A stretch of 64,000 bases of DNA. Source: a virus. The notes below the pieces were generated by a model that made no database searches, was not told the origin of the DNA, and saw only the letters and a program-made list of their open reading frames with translations. Every line of letters starts with the position of its first letter. The stretch's first letter is position 1. The translations under genes were made by a program, and so were the position numbers. This document shows positions 31,727 to 41,774 of this stretch, in pieces. The stretch covers positions 1 through 64,000 of the IMG/VR virus record IMGVR_UViG_3300033143_002183. One strand, 5' to 3'.

Positions 31727-33597
31727 TAAGCACCATCCCAAGGTGTAGCATTACCATCACCAACAACAGTAGCACCATTAATAGACTGTGTATTAGTATC
31801 CAGCTCTAATGCTTTAGTAAAGGTTAGTTGATCTGTTTTAACTTTTACAGCATCTGCTACAGTATCTAAAGTATCAATCAAGGCTTTTAAAGCACCTAAT
31901 CCATCAGTAGCATTGCTTAAATCAGTTTGTATACCATCCACTACTGTATCCACTGTACCCAGGTTAGCAATAATAGTAGCAATTTCAGTATCAATATAAC
32001 CAGCAATTGTAGCTAAAGTAGCAGGTAATGTTGTACCAGTATCTACAAGAATATCAGTTACATGCTCATGGATATCATCATATACAAAAGTTACATTACC
32101 ACCTGAATTATCAATAATCTCAAATGCACCACGTACATTCATAGTACCACTACAAGTAGAAGCTACAATCAATTTACCAGTTCCAGAAATACTAAATAGG
32201 TTAGTTCCACCATTATTAAGATTACGTATCTCAAGACCATTTTGCCAATCAGAAATAGCAATAGCATGCGTTACAGCAGCAATACCACAATCTAAGATTG
32301 GTGTAGCAGCTCCTGCAATATTAGAACGACTATTTACAAGAGAAATATCACCACTAGTAAGTTGGTCTAACGTAATCGTACCAGAAAATGCACAATTTAC
32401 GAAATGAGCTTCATCAACTTCTACATCACCTACCCCAGAATCCACAACATCAAAATGATCTGAACCCCCTGTTGTAGTGGCCTTACCTGTTAAAGGAGAT
32501 GCATGGAAAATATGTGTACCTGCATAATCATGATTACCAAGAGTAACTGTATAACCAATACCATAAACATTTGAATTCTGAAAGTCACTTGATGGAGCAA
32601 ATACCGAATCAGATGTCATATGGAAATCATGCAGGTTAAGCTCATCTGCTATTGTAATAGCATCAGCTAAAGTATCTACAGAATTATCAGCCACACCATT
32701 AACATGTATCTCAGTACCTGCTACACCATGAACAGTATCAACCCAAACTCGTCCATTTGCATAACCAACAGATTGTACTATTTGGGAAGTATATCGCATA
32801 ACAGCTCTATCAATAAAGAATGTAGCACCGGTTAATCCAGAAGCTAATCCACGTATACGCACTTTATGAGTGGTGCTGGTCATAGCACTAGTAACTGTAA
32901 ATACTGCTACACCATCTGGACTACCTGCTGTAGCGCCTATCATAGAACCGATTCCCTTCCATGATGTGGATACCCAGTCATATGCTTGGACTGCTATAAC
33001 ATCATCCTTACCTTCTAATCGACCGTTCATAGCAATACTGGTACCAATCTGACTATTACCAACATCAAATTGGTAATAGAAATCAATAACTCCACCTACA
33101 TCACTAACCTCATGATAACCACCATCCAGGCTTTGTGCTGCCACATAAGTATTAACTTCTGAGCCTGTTGTAACTACAGCAGATTCAGGAGCTACAGAAG
33201 AAGCAGCTGCACCAGTAGGTAAATTAGATGTGATATTAACAACACGCTCTAATGAACGATTTTCTATACTGAAAGTACCAACAACTCGGCCTACAGCAGA
33301 AATAGCATCTACAGTACCGGTAGTAATTACAATTTGGTAATCAGCCCCTGGGGTATAAGCAGCATCAGCAGATAAGTCAATTAAGACATTATGCATACCT
33401 GTAATACCATCAAAATCAACTGTTAGGGTAATACCCGCAGTAATTTGAGTTAACGAATTATCTTTGTACACACTAATAACAGGGGTGCCTGCTAATGTTG
33501 TAGGTACTCTGGTAGAGTTACTACCTAAATCTACTGTTAAAAACTTTACGTTTAATGTCGCAAAGTCTTCTGTGAAATCGCCTATATAATTACTCAT
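31726..33597 (-). CDS. fibre or spike protein with beta-helix-like region, 623 aa
   Basis: The N-terminal ~125 residues look like an attachment domain (FATLNVKFLTVDLGSNSTRVP, YQIVITTGTVDAI). They are followed by a beta-sandwich domain (VIDFYYQFDVG to RIRGLASG) and repeated short strands typical of a right-handed beta-helix (GDVEVDEAHFVNCAFSGTITL). The C-terminus is a coiled coil (VDTVVDGIQTDLSNATDGL) ending in PWDGA. Probably a surface spike. No catalytic residues could be assigned. Confidence 0.7.
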   Translation of the reverse strand: MSNYIGDFTEDFATLNVKFLTVDLGSNSTRVPTTLAGTPVISVYKDNSLTQITAGITLTVDFDGITGMHNVLIDLSADAAYTPGADYQIVITTGTVDAISAVGRVVGTFSIENRSLERVVNITSNLPTGAAASSVAPESAVVTTGSEVNTYVAAQSLDGGYHEVSDVGGVIDFYYQFDVGNSQIGTSIAMNGRLEGKDDVIAVQAYDWVSTSWKGIGSMIGATAGSPDGVAVFTVTSAMTSTTHKVRIRGLASGLTGATFFIDRAVMRYTSQIVQSVGYANGRVWVDTVHGVAGTEIHVNGVADNSVDTLADAITIADELNLHDFHMTSDSVFAPSSDFQNSNVYGIGYTVTLGNHDYAGTHIFHASPLTGKATTTGGSDHFDVVDSGVGDVEVDEAHFVNCAFSGTITLDQLTSGDISLVNSRSNIAGAATPILDCGIAAVTHAIAISDWQNGLEIRNLNNGGTNLFSISGTGKLIVASTCSGTMNVRGAFEIIDNSGGNVTFVYDDIHEHVTDILVDTGTTLPATLATIAGYIDTEIATIIANLGTVDTVVDGIQTDLSNATDGLGALKALIDTLDTVADAVKVKTDQLTFTKALELDTNTQSINGATVVGDGNATPWDGA

Positions 33598-33612
33598 GGT
33601 GTACCCTCTTGA

Positions 33613-36150
33613 TTATTTACATTCTTTCCAAATTTTATTTAAACCCTGGATCCGTTTAGTTAATGTTGCATATTCTTGTGCAGCATTAAAAGTAACTGTA
33701 TCAGTATCTTCCTCAACAACTTCCCGGGTAATATTAATTTCACTAAGTGCAGCATACTGGATATCAGCTATTTCAGCTAATATCTTATTGTACTCTACAC
33801 GCATAGCTTCTACTTCTTTCTTATTCAACCCTTTACGCATCTCTGCGGATAGAGTGGCTATATTCTCTTTCTTATTTACTGGTTTACCATCTTTATACTC
33901 AAAGAGGTCTTTAACCGTAATTGCTTTCTTAGGTTCTGCTTTAACTTCCGCTTTCGCCTCAACCTCCGGCTTCGCCTTTGGTTGCGCCTCAGCTAATGTA
34001 GTAATCTGTTGGATCGTAGCTTCAATAAGATTAACTTCATTCTCAATCTGAGTAATGAACTTAGGTGAATGCGTTTTAATATCTAACTTAGCCTTTTGAC
34101 TGGCCAGGAAGTTATTTAATTTACTTAAAACTGTAGTTACTGCTTCAGTATCTCCTTTACGAATAGCAGTTTTGGCATTACTCATATGAGTTTCAACGCC
34201 TACAAACTTACTACCTTTGGACCCTTTTAGTACGTTGTCTGTAACATTATCAATATTACGAGCAACTACCACGGCCTCTTGGAAATCATTAAGATCTTCC
34301 ACAACTTTAACTTCTTCTGGTGTTGCATTCTCTCTAAATGAAGAATCACTACCTAAACCACGCTTAACATCTACAGGAGACACAGTCGCACTATTTCGTA
34401 CATGTGATGCTAAATTTTCTGCTGCTTCTTTAGCTTGCTCAGGAGAGGCATCTTTATTGGTTAAAGTATCAACTGTTTCTTTAACCGGTGTAGCACGACT
34501 CTCAATTACTTTATCATATAAGGTATTTAGATCAGTCTCATATTTAACTAATTTAGTAGTATCTACATTAACATCATCAGCGTATTGGTTAATAAACTCT
34601 TCAAACTTATCTAAATACTCATCTTGTTTTTCAACAGGAATATCTGAGAAAGGCACACGCTGTATCTCTTTAATACCTAACTCAGGCTTATTATTCTTTT
34701 TGGCTCGAGCTATGATCTTATCTGTTGTTCCTATACCTCTATCAACTAAAGATACTTTAGCTTTTGTAGCTACTTTATGAACTGTTTTACGAACCTTGTC
34801 AGCCCCTTTAGTGATATCTTTAACTGCACTCACAGTAGATGAAGGAACTGAAATAGCTCCACCAATTGCAGCACCAATAACACCAGCCACAGCTGCCTGT
34901 TTACCATCTATTTTAGAGATATCTTGTTTTACAGCCTGGCCTTCTAAGATCTCCTGGGCTGCTTCAGTCACACCTTCCACTGCGGTGGCTTTAACAACCT
35001 TTACAGGAGCTGTACCAGTTACCTTACTCAATTTACCTGCTATATCTTTAAGGCTCTTAGGGAGCTCTATACCAAGCTTACTACCTATATTAAGCACACT
35101 ACGGAACCCTGTAGCAGCTCCAAAGGATACTTTAGCACCAATAGCATCTAAACCAACTGAGCCATAAACTAATAAGGCCATATAGGCCATTTCTTCTGGT
35201 TCTGCTGGGCGTTTATGCTCTTCTTCAAATTCTTTAGTACTAGCAGCCAACATGTCTGAGCCAATTGTTGCAATGGCAACTGGGGCATTCTTTGCTAATG
35301 CCACCATATGAGCAACTGAATCGACTAATAGCTCAGTAGCGGCGCCTGTATCTTGTGTAACAAGGTTCTTAATAGAAGCCAGAATTGTGCCTGTAGCCTC
35401 TCCATAATTACCTTCATCTATTTCTACTGCGGCACGTTCCACTTCATCGCGGACCCGGGCAACAGCCTTATCTTTACTTCCTTTATTTACCCACTTTTCT
35501 AACTGAGTAAATGGTTGAGTTAAAACCTCACGAATCTCTTCACGGGCTTCACCTTCTTTTAATCGTTTAAATGATCCCGTACCTTGAGAGGTACGTTGTT
35601 GATTAGGATCAGAGAATAACTCTTCTTCCTCAGTTAACTGAGTAGAGTCGAACTGTGCACGTACTTCATCAATCTGTGCAGAAGTATACGTACCAGGTGG
35701 CTGTGCAGCCATTTCTTTTAATTGTGCATTTAACTTAGAGCCAGCTTCTCTCTTATCATTAATAGTTTTGAAACGAGCTTTATCTTCAGTAGGTATAGTT
35801 GCATCATCGTATGCATCCGCCAGGTTCACTCCTAAACGAGCCGGCATGCCAATAGCAACATCAGCAACCTTACTGGTAAGGTTTAATCCAAGATTGGCAG
35901 CATAACCTAAAGGACTATCAACAGCTTCATCTGATAGAACCGCTTCGTCTTCACGTTGTACTTTAGCTTGATACTCTTGCTGAGCCAATTGGCGTAAATT
36001 AGCAACATCTGCATTGAGCGCAAGTTCAGCTTCACTAGGACCAAAAATACTATTTATTTTAGCTACACTACTTAATTGTTTATCAGCAATTTTCGAGTCT
36101 AAATTAGCTCGTTTAAACTCCGATAAAGCTTGTGGATTATATTGTGGCAT
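33613..36150 (-). CDS. internal virion protein candidate, 845 aa
   Basis: Very rich in Ala, Lys and Glu with long helices and a central hydrophobic part (KQAAVAGVIGAAIGGAIS and KNAPVAIATIGSDML) that could insert in a membrane. It lies in the cluster next to the virion RNA polymerase gene, where N4 encodes its other injected proteins. Likely co-ejected with the polymerase; inferred from position and composition. Confidence 0.65.
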   Translation of the reverse strand: MPQYNPQALSEFKRANLDSKIADKQLSSVAKINSIFGPSEAELALNADVANLRQLAQQEYQAKVQREDEAVLSDEAVDSPLGYAANLGLNLTSKVADVAIGMPARLGVNLADAYDDATIPTEDKARFKTINDKREAGSKLNAQLKEMAAQPPGTYTSAQIDEVRAQFDSTQLTEEEELFSDPNQQRTSQGTGSFKRLKEGEAREEIREVLTQPFTQLEKWVNKGSKDKAVARVRDEVERAAVEIDEGNYGEATGTILASIKNLVTQDTGAATELLVDSVAHMVALAKNAPVAIATIGSDMLAASTKEFEEEHKRPAEPEEMAYMALLVYGSVGLDAIGAKVSFGAATGFRSVLNIGSKLGIELPKSLKDIAGKLSKVTGTAPVKVVKATAVEGVTEAAQEILEGQAVKQDISKIDGKQAAVAGVIGAAIGGAISVPSSTVSAVKDITKGADKVRKTVHKVATKAKVSLVDRGIGTTDKIIARAKKNNKPELGIKEIQRVPFSDIPVEKQDEYLDKFEEFINQYADDVNVDTTKLVKYETDLNTLYDKVIESRATPVKETVDTLTNKDASPEQAKEAAENLASHVRNSATVSPVDVKRGLGSDSSFRENATPEEVKVVEDLNDFQEAVVVARNIDNVTDNVLKGSKGSKFVGVETHMSNAKTAIRKGDTEAVTTVLSKLNNFLASQKAKLDIKTHSPKFITQIENEVNLIEATIQQITTLAEAQPKAKPEVEAKAEVKAEPKKAITVKDLFEYKDGKPVNKKENIATLSAEMRKGLNKKEVEAMRVEYNKILAEIADIQYAALSEINITREVVEEDTDTVTFNAAQEYATLTKRIQGLNKIWKECK

Positions 36151-36153
36151 TTA

Positions 36154-37296
36154 TTACTTCGCTGCACGTTGTAGTTGCTCTAATAGTCTAGCACTTTCAG
36201 AGGTTTGTAAATTTTTAGTGAAAGTTGTACTTTCTTTAAGACGAGATAACTGTAGCTCTGTACTACGCTTAGCAAAATCACGCTTAGCTTTAGTAGCATT
36301 AGCAGCCATAGCTTTATACTTTGGATCAAAGGCTAAGTCTCTTAGTGTCTCTTTAAATGCAGTTTTACCTACAGTAGCATTACCCCATGCATCTCCATAA
36401 GTCTGGCCAGTAAGATCCATAGCCATAGCAAACATCCAAGGCTCAACTTTACGAGTACCTTCCTTGAATTTATCTCCTACTTTAATACCAACAGAGCCAT
36501 TATCCGTAATACCATTTAGCTGGAATTCTTTAATTGAACCAGTTAGATCTGAGCCACCTGCTCCTGCTAACCAAGATGATTTAGGATAGTCTGTACGTGC
36601 TTTAGTATACACATCTTGGAAAGACATAGCATTACCCTCAGCATTGAGAGTATGAGAAATTGGGTTAGCTGCTAATACAGAATCACGTTCTGCTGTAGCT
36701 TGTTGTAATGCTGCATTACTAAGGATATCTAATTCTTTATCATGTTGATCAGCAGCTACTTGAGCTTCTGGAGACAAACTAGTACGCTCACTATATTGAC
36801 TCTTTAAATCGTTAACACTTTGAGTAATCTGACCAGATGATGCACCTGCATCACGTAATTGCTGTGTTAAAGTAGCTACTTGCCCTTTAATACCTACAGC
36901 ACCTTCCTGGCCTGGTATATTAGCTTGTGCAACCTGGTTAGGTAATTGTCCAATAAGTTTATTACGTACACGAGTCTCTTCTTCACGAAGTGCAGGAGTT
37001 TTGGCTTGGAGAGCTTTACTAATAGCAGTTGTATCAACGTCTGTACCAAATTGTTGTTTTATTGCATTTAGATCAAAATCACCTTCTCGGGCAGCAAAGT
37101 CTTCTTGTGAAGTGATGCCACGCAACTCATTAAGTACACTTTCTGTATTAGCTTTAGTTGCACGTTTTGTACGATCTTCTGCAGCACCTGAAAAGTTCTC
37201 AAAAGCTTTACTAAAGAGAGAGCCAGCACTCTTTAAAGAAGCAGCTCCGGCACTAGTTTCATCACCAGTTACATTAGTCCATTTTAATGTTGACAT
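36154..37296 (-). CDS. internal virion protein candidate, 380 aa
   Basis: Helical, alanine-rich protein with coiled-coil stretches at the N-terminus (SLFSKAFENFSGAAEDRT) and C-terminus (AKRDFAKRSTELQLSRL). The middle (AGGSDLTGSIKEFQLNGITDNGS) resembles a globular part. It lies four bases before the 845-aa gene, indicating one operon. Probably a structural or ejected protein. Confidence 0.62.
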   Translation of the reverse strand: MSTLKWTNVTGDETSAGAASLKSAGSLFSKAFENFSGAAEDRTKRATKANTESVLNELRGITSQEDFAAREGDFDLNAIKQQFGTDVDTTAISKALQAKTPALREEETRVRNKLIGQLPNQVAQANIPGQEGAVGIKGQVATLTQQLRDAGASSGQITQSVNDLKSQYSERTSLSPEAQVAADQHDKELDILSNAALQQATAERDSVLAANPISHTLNAEGNAMSFQDVYTKARTDYPKSSWLAGAGGSDLTGSIKEFQLNGITDNGSVGIKVGDKFKEGTRKVEPWMFAMAMDLTGQTYGDAWGNATVGKTAFKETLRDLAFDPKYKAMAANATKAKRDFAKRSTELQLSRLKESTTFTKNLQTSESARLLEQLQRAAK

Positions 37297-37305
37297 AATA
37301 ACTCC

Positions 37306-37833
37306 TTAAATAGCTTTGCCAGATACTTGGCGTGGTTTCAAATATGACTGTAAATCAGACTGTAATGATGCTTGATCTGGTTGTGCTTGTCCAGGAGCGT
37401 ATTGGCCACTAGTCTCCATACGAGAACGCTGGCGTGCTTCTTGCTCATTATTAATTAACTTAGCTTGGTTAGCTAAGTTCACATTAAAGGAGTCTTTTGC
37501 AAAGCCAAATTGCTCTTTACCTAATTTGAGAGCTTCTGCTCCTAAATAAGTATTAGCCACACCTTGGCCTACTTTGGCCCAGTCGCCAAAGGAGAATCCT
37601 TGGCCTCCGCCATCTTCGGCACCAGTAAAACCAGTGCTATCAGCACCATCATCATAAGCACCACTAGTATAAGATGGTACGCTATAACCTTGGTTAGCAT
37701 ATACAGGTTGCTGTTGTTGATCCCAAGCGTAACTTTGTGGTTGCTGTTGAGCATTAAATACACTAGGTTGCTGTGGGTTAAATGTATTGCCATAATTTAT
37801 TGGCTGAAATACTTGATTCGCAGGTCTTGACAT
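37306..37833 (-). CDS. Gln-rich virion protein candidate, 175 aa
   Basis: The N-terminal 65 residues are low complexity, rich in Gln, Tyr, Asn and Pro (runs such as AQQQPQ and WDQQQQP). A helical domain follows (EALKLGKEQFGFAKDSF). GAGGAA precedes the start. It lies in the internal-protein cluster. Such low-complexity ends are seen in phage internal and neck proteins. Confidence 0.6.
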   Translation of the reverse strand: MSRPANQVFQPINYGNTFNPQQPSVFNAQQQPQSYAWDQQQQPVYANQGYSVPSYTSGAYDDGADSTGFTGAEDGGGQGFSFGDWAKVGQGVANTYLGAEALKLGKEQFGFAKDSFNVNLANQAKLINNEQEARQRSRMETSGQYAPGQAQPDQASLQSDLQSYLKPRQVSGKAI

Positions 37834-37860
37834 TATTCGTTCCTCTTGATTATATGTGTG

Positions 37861-37869
37861 ATTATAGCA
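37861..37869 (-). promoter_or_regulatory. possible extended -10 promoter element
   Basis: On the minus strand the sequence TGCTATAAT, an extended -10 box, lies about 30 bases before the gene starting at 37833. No convincing -35 box is present at 16-18 bases, so activity is uncertain. The same TGC-TATAAT string occurs in the better promoter at 60598. Confidence 0.35.
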
Positions 37870-37873
37870 TTTA

Positions 37874-40111
37874 TTATATAGTAGGGCTAGAAGTACCCGG
37901 ATATTCTTCTAATTCAGGTAATTCAAGCAATCTATCTACATATGTTTCTACTTGTGTTAATACAGCTACACCCGGGTTACCGGTATGCACCGTACGCTGA
38001 TAAAAGTCTTGTGGAGTCTCATATGGATCCGTCTTCATAGCAGTGATGATACCTAATGGATCTATCCCTTGGGACCCATCCAATAAATCTCTAGCATTAT
38101 CAAGGTCTTCCTGCCGTTCTTCTGCTGATTTGAGAAAATCTAGTTGTTCTTCTTCTAAAAGATCAGCTTGTATGGCTATATCCACATCTATTGCAGTAAC
38201 CAAATTCATTAGTGTTTCTGCAGAAAAGAACCCTCCTTCACCACCAGAACCACCAAAGTAATATTGAGCATATAAATAGGCGGCAACTATAACAGCCTTA
38301 TCAGTATCTGTTTCTGCTTGGAGTAGCAATTCTTCTAAAACTAAATTTAACGCATATTGAATAAGCATTTGTTTAGCTAATTCCCATAAAAAAGCAGAAT
38401 AAGTAGTTGTTGCTCCCCATGAGTAATACAGCATTACTAAAGATACAACTTGCAAAACCACGGATACTAAACTATTAAATGCTCCAGTTTCATACCAATC
38501 AAGATACACACTATCTACAGCATACATTGTAAGAGATAAAGACTCATATAAAACAGTCTCTTTATCATGGTATGAGAAATCTTCTAATACATCTAGTGAT
38601 AACGGAATACTAAAATTAGCCATTGTTGTTGGGTCTGAAGATATTTCAGTTGTAAATATCTTAAAGGTACCCGGTACAGTTTGGATACTAGTTAAAGAAA
38701 ACAATCCCTGTACACGTAATTCAGTGTAGTTAGTAGCACTATATTGATACCGATAAATAATATAACTATTAACACCGCCTCCGGTTGTTACATTATTTGC
38801 ATCAGTCGACCAGGCAGTATTGTCTAATACAGTTATAGTAGAATTATAAGTCCCTTCATCTCCGATAGAACCCTCAACATCAGTCTCATCTATCCAATTA
38901 TATGATAGAACCGCTGTATATGTTTGCTCATCAATCTTAACAGTATTAATATCTTGCCCAGATGGATTAGCTTCGTACTCAGCTTTAGATATACCACCAC
39001 TAAGGTAGAATTGATGAAACATAACATAAAGAGCTTTTAAGCTACTTTGAGAAGTATTATACAGATTAACAGCAAATAGAAAAAATGCATCTTCAATGAG
39101 AGCAATATCATCATTTTCTTCAATACTAGATATCACCTCATCATAATTAAGATTAACCTGGTTCATAATCTCTCTACTAGTAGTTGCAGCAACTTCACTA
39201 TAACTAGGGCCAGTATCATCATTTGTACTATAGAATTCTTCTCTTAATGGTACAATAGGTAACATATCCTGGGTGAAAACTCCTGCGCCTGCAGATGAGT
39301 CTAAATCAGTATAAGTCCCAAGTCCTTTCTCATATGACCAGTTTAGAGTAACCCCTGAGTCAGAAACTAACTCATAAGTCACCATATAATAGTTACCAGT
39401 AAGATTATGTGCACTGGTAGTTAATTCTTCTTCTAATAAGGTAGGGACAGGAGGTTCACCAATATCTTCAGTTGTAGATAAAGATACATCATATGTTCCG
39501 TCAGCAGTTCCTGCTACATAACTATCATAAGTGTACCAATAGTCATCTGCCATTTGATAAGTATCATCAACTGAATCATAAGGATAGTTTGCATATAGCC
39601 AATCTTTAACCCAAAAATCAGATTCCATAACTGCTAAACTAGTACTAAGGATAGTAATTGCTTCTCCCTCAATACCTTCAATTATTGTTTCAATAGCATT
39701 AGCATCAATTGTTGTATAAGACATGGAAGCAGTTGGTAACCCATGGGTATAAGATGTCTTACCATAATCTAAATATTTATTTGCTGTGGCCATCGCCCCA
39801 GTTAATACAGCTTGTTGGATCCTGGCTACGATATCATCTTTCTCTCGCACAGCAGTAAGTACTGCTCTTTGTAAGGAATCTGGTATTACGTCATCAATTA
39901 AAGGAGCAGTAATAACTTGTACTCCATAAAATTCTTCATCTACAAATCCAAGTAGATTCCATATTGCAGCTACTTGTGGGTACCCTATACTTTTCCACGT
40001 TTCTTCTGTGTACCATCCACCCATTATCGCAGCAGATTCTACAAAAGCTTCTACTACAAAATCTTCAAGTTCATCAGGGATAATATCAAGGGGATCAGCG
40101 CAAGTTGGCAT
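37874..40111 (-). CDS. large virion structural protein, 745 aa
   Basis: Acidic, Tyr- and Thr-rich protein with beta-rich middle (ITVLDNTAWSTDANNVTT) and a hydrophobic C-terminal section (VVLQVVSLVMLYYSWGA). Found between the head genes and the ejection-protein cluster, at the place where N4 encodes tail or connector proteins. The exact role cannot be read from the sequence. Confidence 0.6.
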   Translation of the reverse strand: MPTCADPLDIIPDELEDFVVEAFVESAAIMGGWYTEETWKSIGYPQVAAIWNLLGFVDEEFYGVQVITAPLIDDVIPDSLQRAVLTAVREKDDIVARIQQAVLTGAMATANKYLDYGKTSYTHGLPTASMSYTTIDANAIETIIEGIEGEAITILSTSLAVMESDFWVKDWLYANYPYDSVDDTYQMADDYWYTYDSYVAGTADGTYDVSLSTTEDIGEPPVPTLLEEELTTSAHNLTGNYYMVTYELVSDSGVTLNWSYEKGLGTYTDLDSSAGAGVFTQDMLPIVPLREEFYSTNDDTGPSYSEVAATTSREIMNQVNLNYDEVISSIEENDDIALIEDAFFLFAVNLYNTSQSSLKALYVMFHQFYLSGGISKAEYEANPSGQDINTVKIDEQTYTAVLSYNWIDETDVEGSIGDEGTYNSTITVLDNTAWSTDANNVTTGGGVNSYIIYRYQYSATNYTELRVQGLFSLTSIQTVPGTFKIFTTEISSDPTTMANFSIPLSLDVLEDFSYHDKETVLYESLSLTMYAVDSVYLDWYETGAFNSLVSVVLQVVSLVMLYYSWGATTTYSAFLWELAKQMLIQYALNLVLEELLLQAETDTDKAVIVAAYLYAQYYFGGSGGEGGFFSAETLMNLVTAIDVDIAIQADLLEEEQLDFLKSAEERQEDLDNARDLLDGSQGIDPLGIITAMKTDPYETPQDFYQRTVHTGNPGVAVLTQVETYVDRLLELPELEEYPGTSSPTI

Positions 40112-40112
40112 A

Positions 40113-40598
40113 TTAGAGCTCTCTTAAGTGAAGATTGGTTAAAGCCAATTGGCTATCAAATTCAAGAAGCATTTTAATAAACTCAACCCGATTCATTTGG
40201 AACATTTTATATGACACCTTTTGGAGTAGCTCTATATGTCTATTACAAACAGGATCTCGTGGTGTGTAACGAAGTATAAGACCTAATTTATAAAGCTCAT
40301 GAACTAATATCGCTTTAGCTTCCGGAGTCTCTGAATAAAGGACAACAACATTACCACGAATCTTACCTACTGGAACCATATATAAGAAGCCAATAGTTTT
40401 CTTATCAACCACAACGGCTAAAGCCAATCCAGTAGCTACCGCTTCCTTCATTAAATTTAACTGGTGAGTTATTTCTGACGCATGAAAAAAACCGGTAATG
40501 GAATCCATATACCGGCTACAATGCTCCTCTACCTGGTTATCTTCTATAGTAACCAAGTTATACGTGTAAGAGGAGTCTACATAATTGTTATACTCCAT
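40113..40598 (-). CDS. hypothetical protein with acetyltransferase-like features, 161 aa
   Basis: The order of strands and helices (ALAVVVDKKTIGFLYMVPV, NVVVLYS, KAILVHELYKLGLIL) recalls a GNAT fold, but the acetyl-CoA loop is not clear. One base separates it from the following structural gene. It may be a head or connector protein instead. Confidence 0.5.
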   Translation of the reverse strand: MEYNNYVDSSYTYNLVTIEDNQVEEHCSRYMDSITGFFHASEITHQLNLMKEAVATGLALAVVVDKKTIGFLYMVPVGKIRGNVVVLYSETPEAKAILVHELYKLGLILRYTPRDPVCNRHIELLQKVSYKMFQMNRVEFIKMLLEFDSQLALTNLHLREL

Positions 40599-40606
40599 AT
40601 TGCTCC

Positions 40607-41113
40607 TTATGCTGGAGGTGTGACATCCAACGTAACACCAACACCAAGCGCTGCTTTTGCTACTACTAACGAAATATCAACATCATCTAGTCCACCTGGG
40701 ACTGATGCTGAAGTACCTAAAGCTGAACGATTAATAGCATATACATCACTAAATATTTTAGCCATCTTCTGTTCTGCATCACGAGCAAACCCATCTGTTT
40801 GTGCGACGATTAAGTCTTGACGTTTTTTAGCAGTACCACCAGTTGCATCAGTTGTTTCACTAAGTTCAGTCACAGTCTTCTGCGCTAATAATTCAGCTTG
40901 CTTATCCGCTTGAGGAGCCCCCAATACGAATTGGATAGCCTGTGTAAGAACAGCCTGCAGCATGCCAAGATATACAGTTGAGTAATCTTTAGCTGTAATA
41001 CGATTGGCTTGATACTCTCGCAGAAGATGTAATTCTCCTGCTTGCATAAGCTTATCAAACGCACCAGAGCCATCAATGGCTCCAGTGGTTACATCTGTAA
41101 TAGCAATAGCCAT
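40607..41113 (-). CDS. virion structural protein, 168 aa
   Basis: A start (AITDVTTGAIDGSGAFDKLM) and a helical centre with AQKTVTELSETTDATGG that I associate with a conserved protein near the capsid gene in N4-like and other short-tailed phages. Shares one base with the upstream gene (ATG overlap at 41113). Role in head or tail assembly is inferred from position. Confidence 0.62.
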   Translation of the reverse strand: MAIAITDVTTGAIDGSGAFDKLMQAGELHLLREYQANRITAKDYSTVYLGMLQAVLTQAIQFVLGAPQADKQAELLAQKTVTELSETTDATGGTAKKRQDLIVAQTDGFARDAEQKMAKIFSDVYAINRSALGTSASVPGGLDDVDISLVVAKAALGVGVTLDVTPPA

Positions 41114-41673
41114 TATGCGTCCCGATCAATAGTGCCAGCAGCAGTTTGACGATCAGCTAATGCAGACATTTCTTTATTAGTAAGTGGAGGAAGAACAACA
41201 ACATTAAATTCTTTAATAGATTTACCTTTCATAATCTTCTTTCCTGTAGTAGTTGTAGATGGTACGAAGATCTGACAACGTCGTTCACGTAAGTGATTAA
41301 CGATAATTGCTGGAACATGCCAACCTTCTTCTGCATCAAAGTGTACATACTTCTTAACTGTACCAATAAGAGCATTAGACACAGAGAAGAACTCACCTGT
41401 CATAGACTTCTTATTTGGATTCATACATGTAGCTACAATACGTACAAGCTTATTAGCTTCTTTACGTTTACGTTGTGCTAATGCTTGTTTTGACTCAGGT
41501 TCTTTATATTCTACCTGGGGCAATGATAATTCTGGTTTTGCTTCTACTTCTTTGGAAGCATTTAATTCTTTGAACGCTGTTACTTTCGCTAATAGCGTAG
41601 CTTCACCAATGTTACCACTGAATGTGATACCTAAATCGGTTGCTTCTTTCTTTAATGTTACTAAATCTGTCAT
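41113..41673 (-). CDS. head protein with LEM/HeH-like N-terminus (N4 gp55-like position)
   Basis: The first 35 residues (DLVTLKKEATDLGITFSGN) form a helix-extended-helix motif often found on small phage head proteins. The remainder is beta-rich (VRIVATCMNPNKKSMTGEFF, KKYVHFDAEEGWHV). It is directly downstream of the major capsid gene, as gp55 is of gp56 in N4. A terminator-like hairpin in the gap may lower its expression relative to the capsid protein. Confidence 0.65.
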   Translation of the reverse strand: MTDLVTLKKEATDLGITFSGNIGEATLLAKVTAFKELNASKEVEAKPELSLPQVEYKEPESKQALAQRKRKEANKLVRIVATCMNPNKKSMTGEFFSVSNALIGTVKKYVHFDAEEGWHVPAIIVNHLRERRCQIFVPSTTTTGKKIMKGKSIKEFNVVVLPPLTNKEMSALADRQTAAGTIDRDA

Positions 41674-41724
41674 AATAATATCCTCTACCTTTTTATATGA
41701 GGTTGGTACCTCGTTTAATAATTA

Positions 41725-41752
41725 AAAATGGATGCCCCCATTATTGGGGACA
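41725..41752 (-). terminator. terminator-like hairpin after the capsid gene
   Basis: On the minus strand TGTCCCC/GGGGGCA (one G-T pair) with a 6-base loop is followed within a few bases by TTTTT. It lies about 25 bases after the capsid stop and upstream of another hairpin (GAGGT/ACCTC, 41699-41712). It probably reduces read-through from the capsid gene. Confidence 0.55.
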
Positions 41753-41774
41753 CCTATTTAGTTAGCCGTTATTC

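Noticed and set aside
34217-34780. 187-aa Ser/Leu-rich plus-strand frame
   Set aside because: Antisense to the 845-aa internal protein gene, with biased Ser/Leu content typical of shadow frames.
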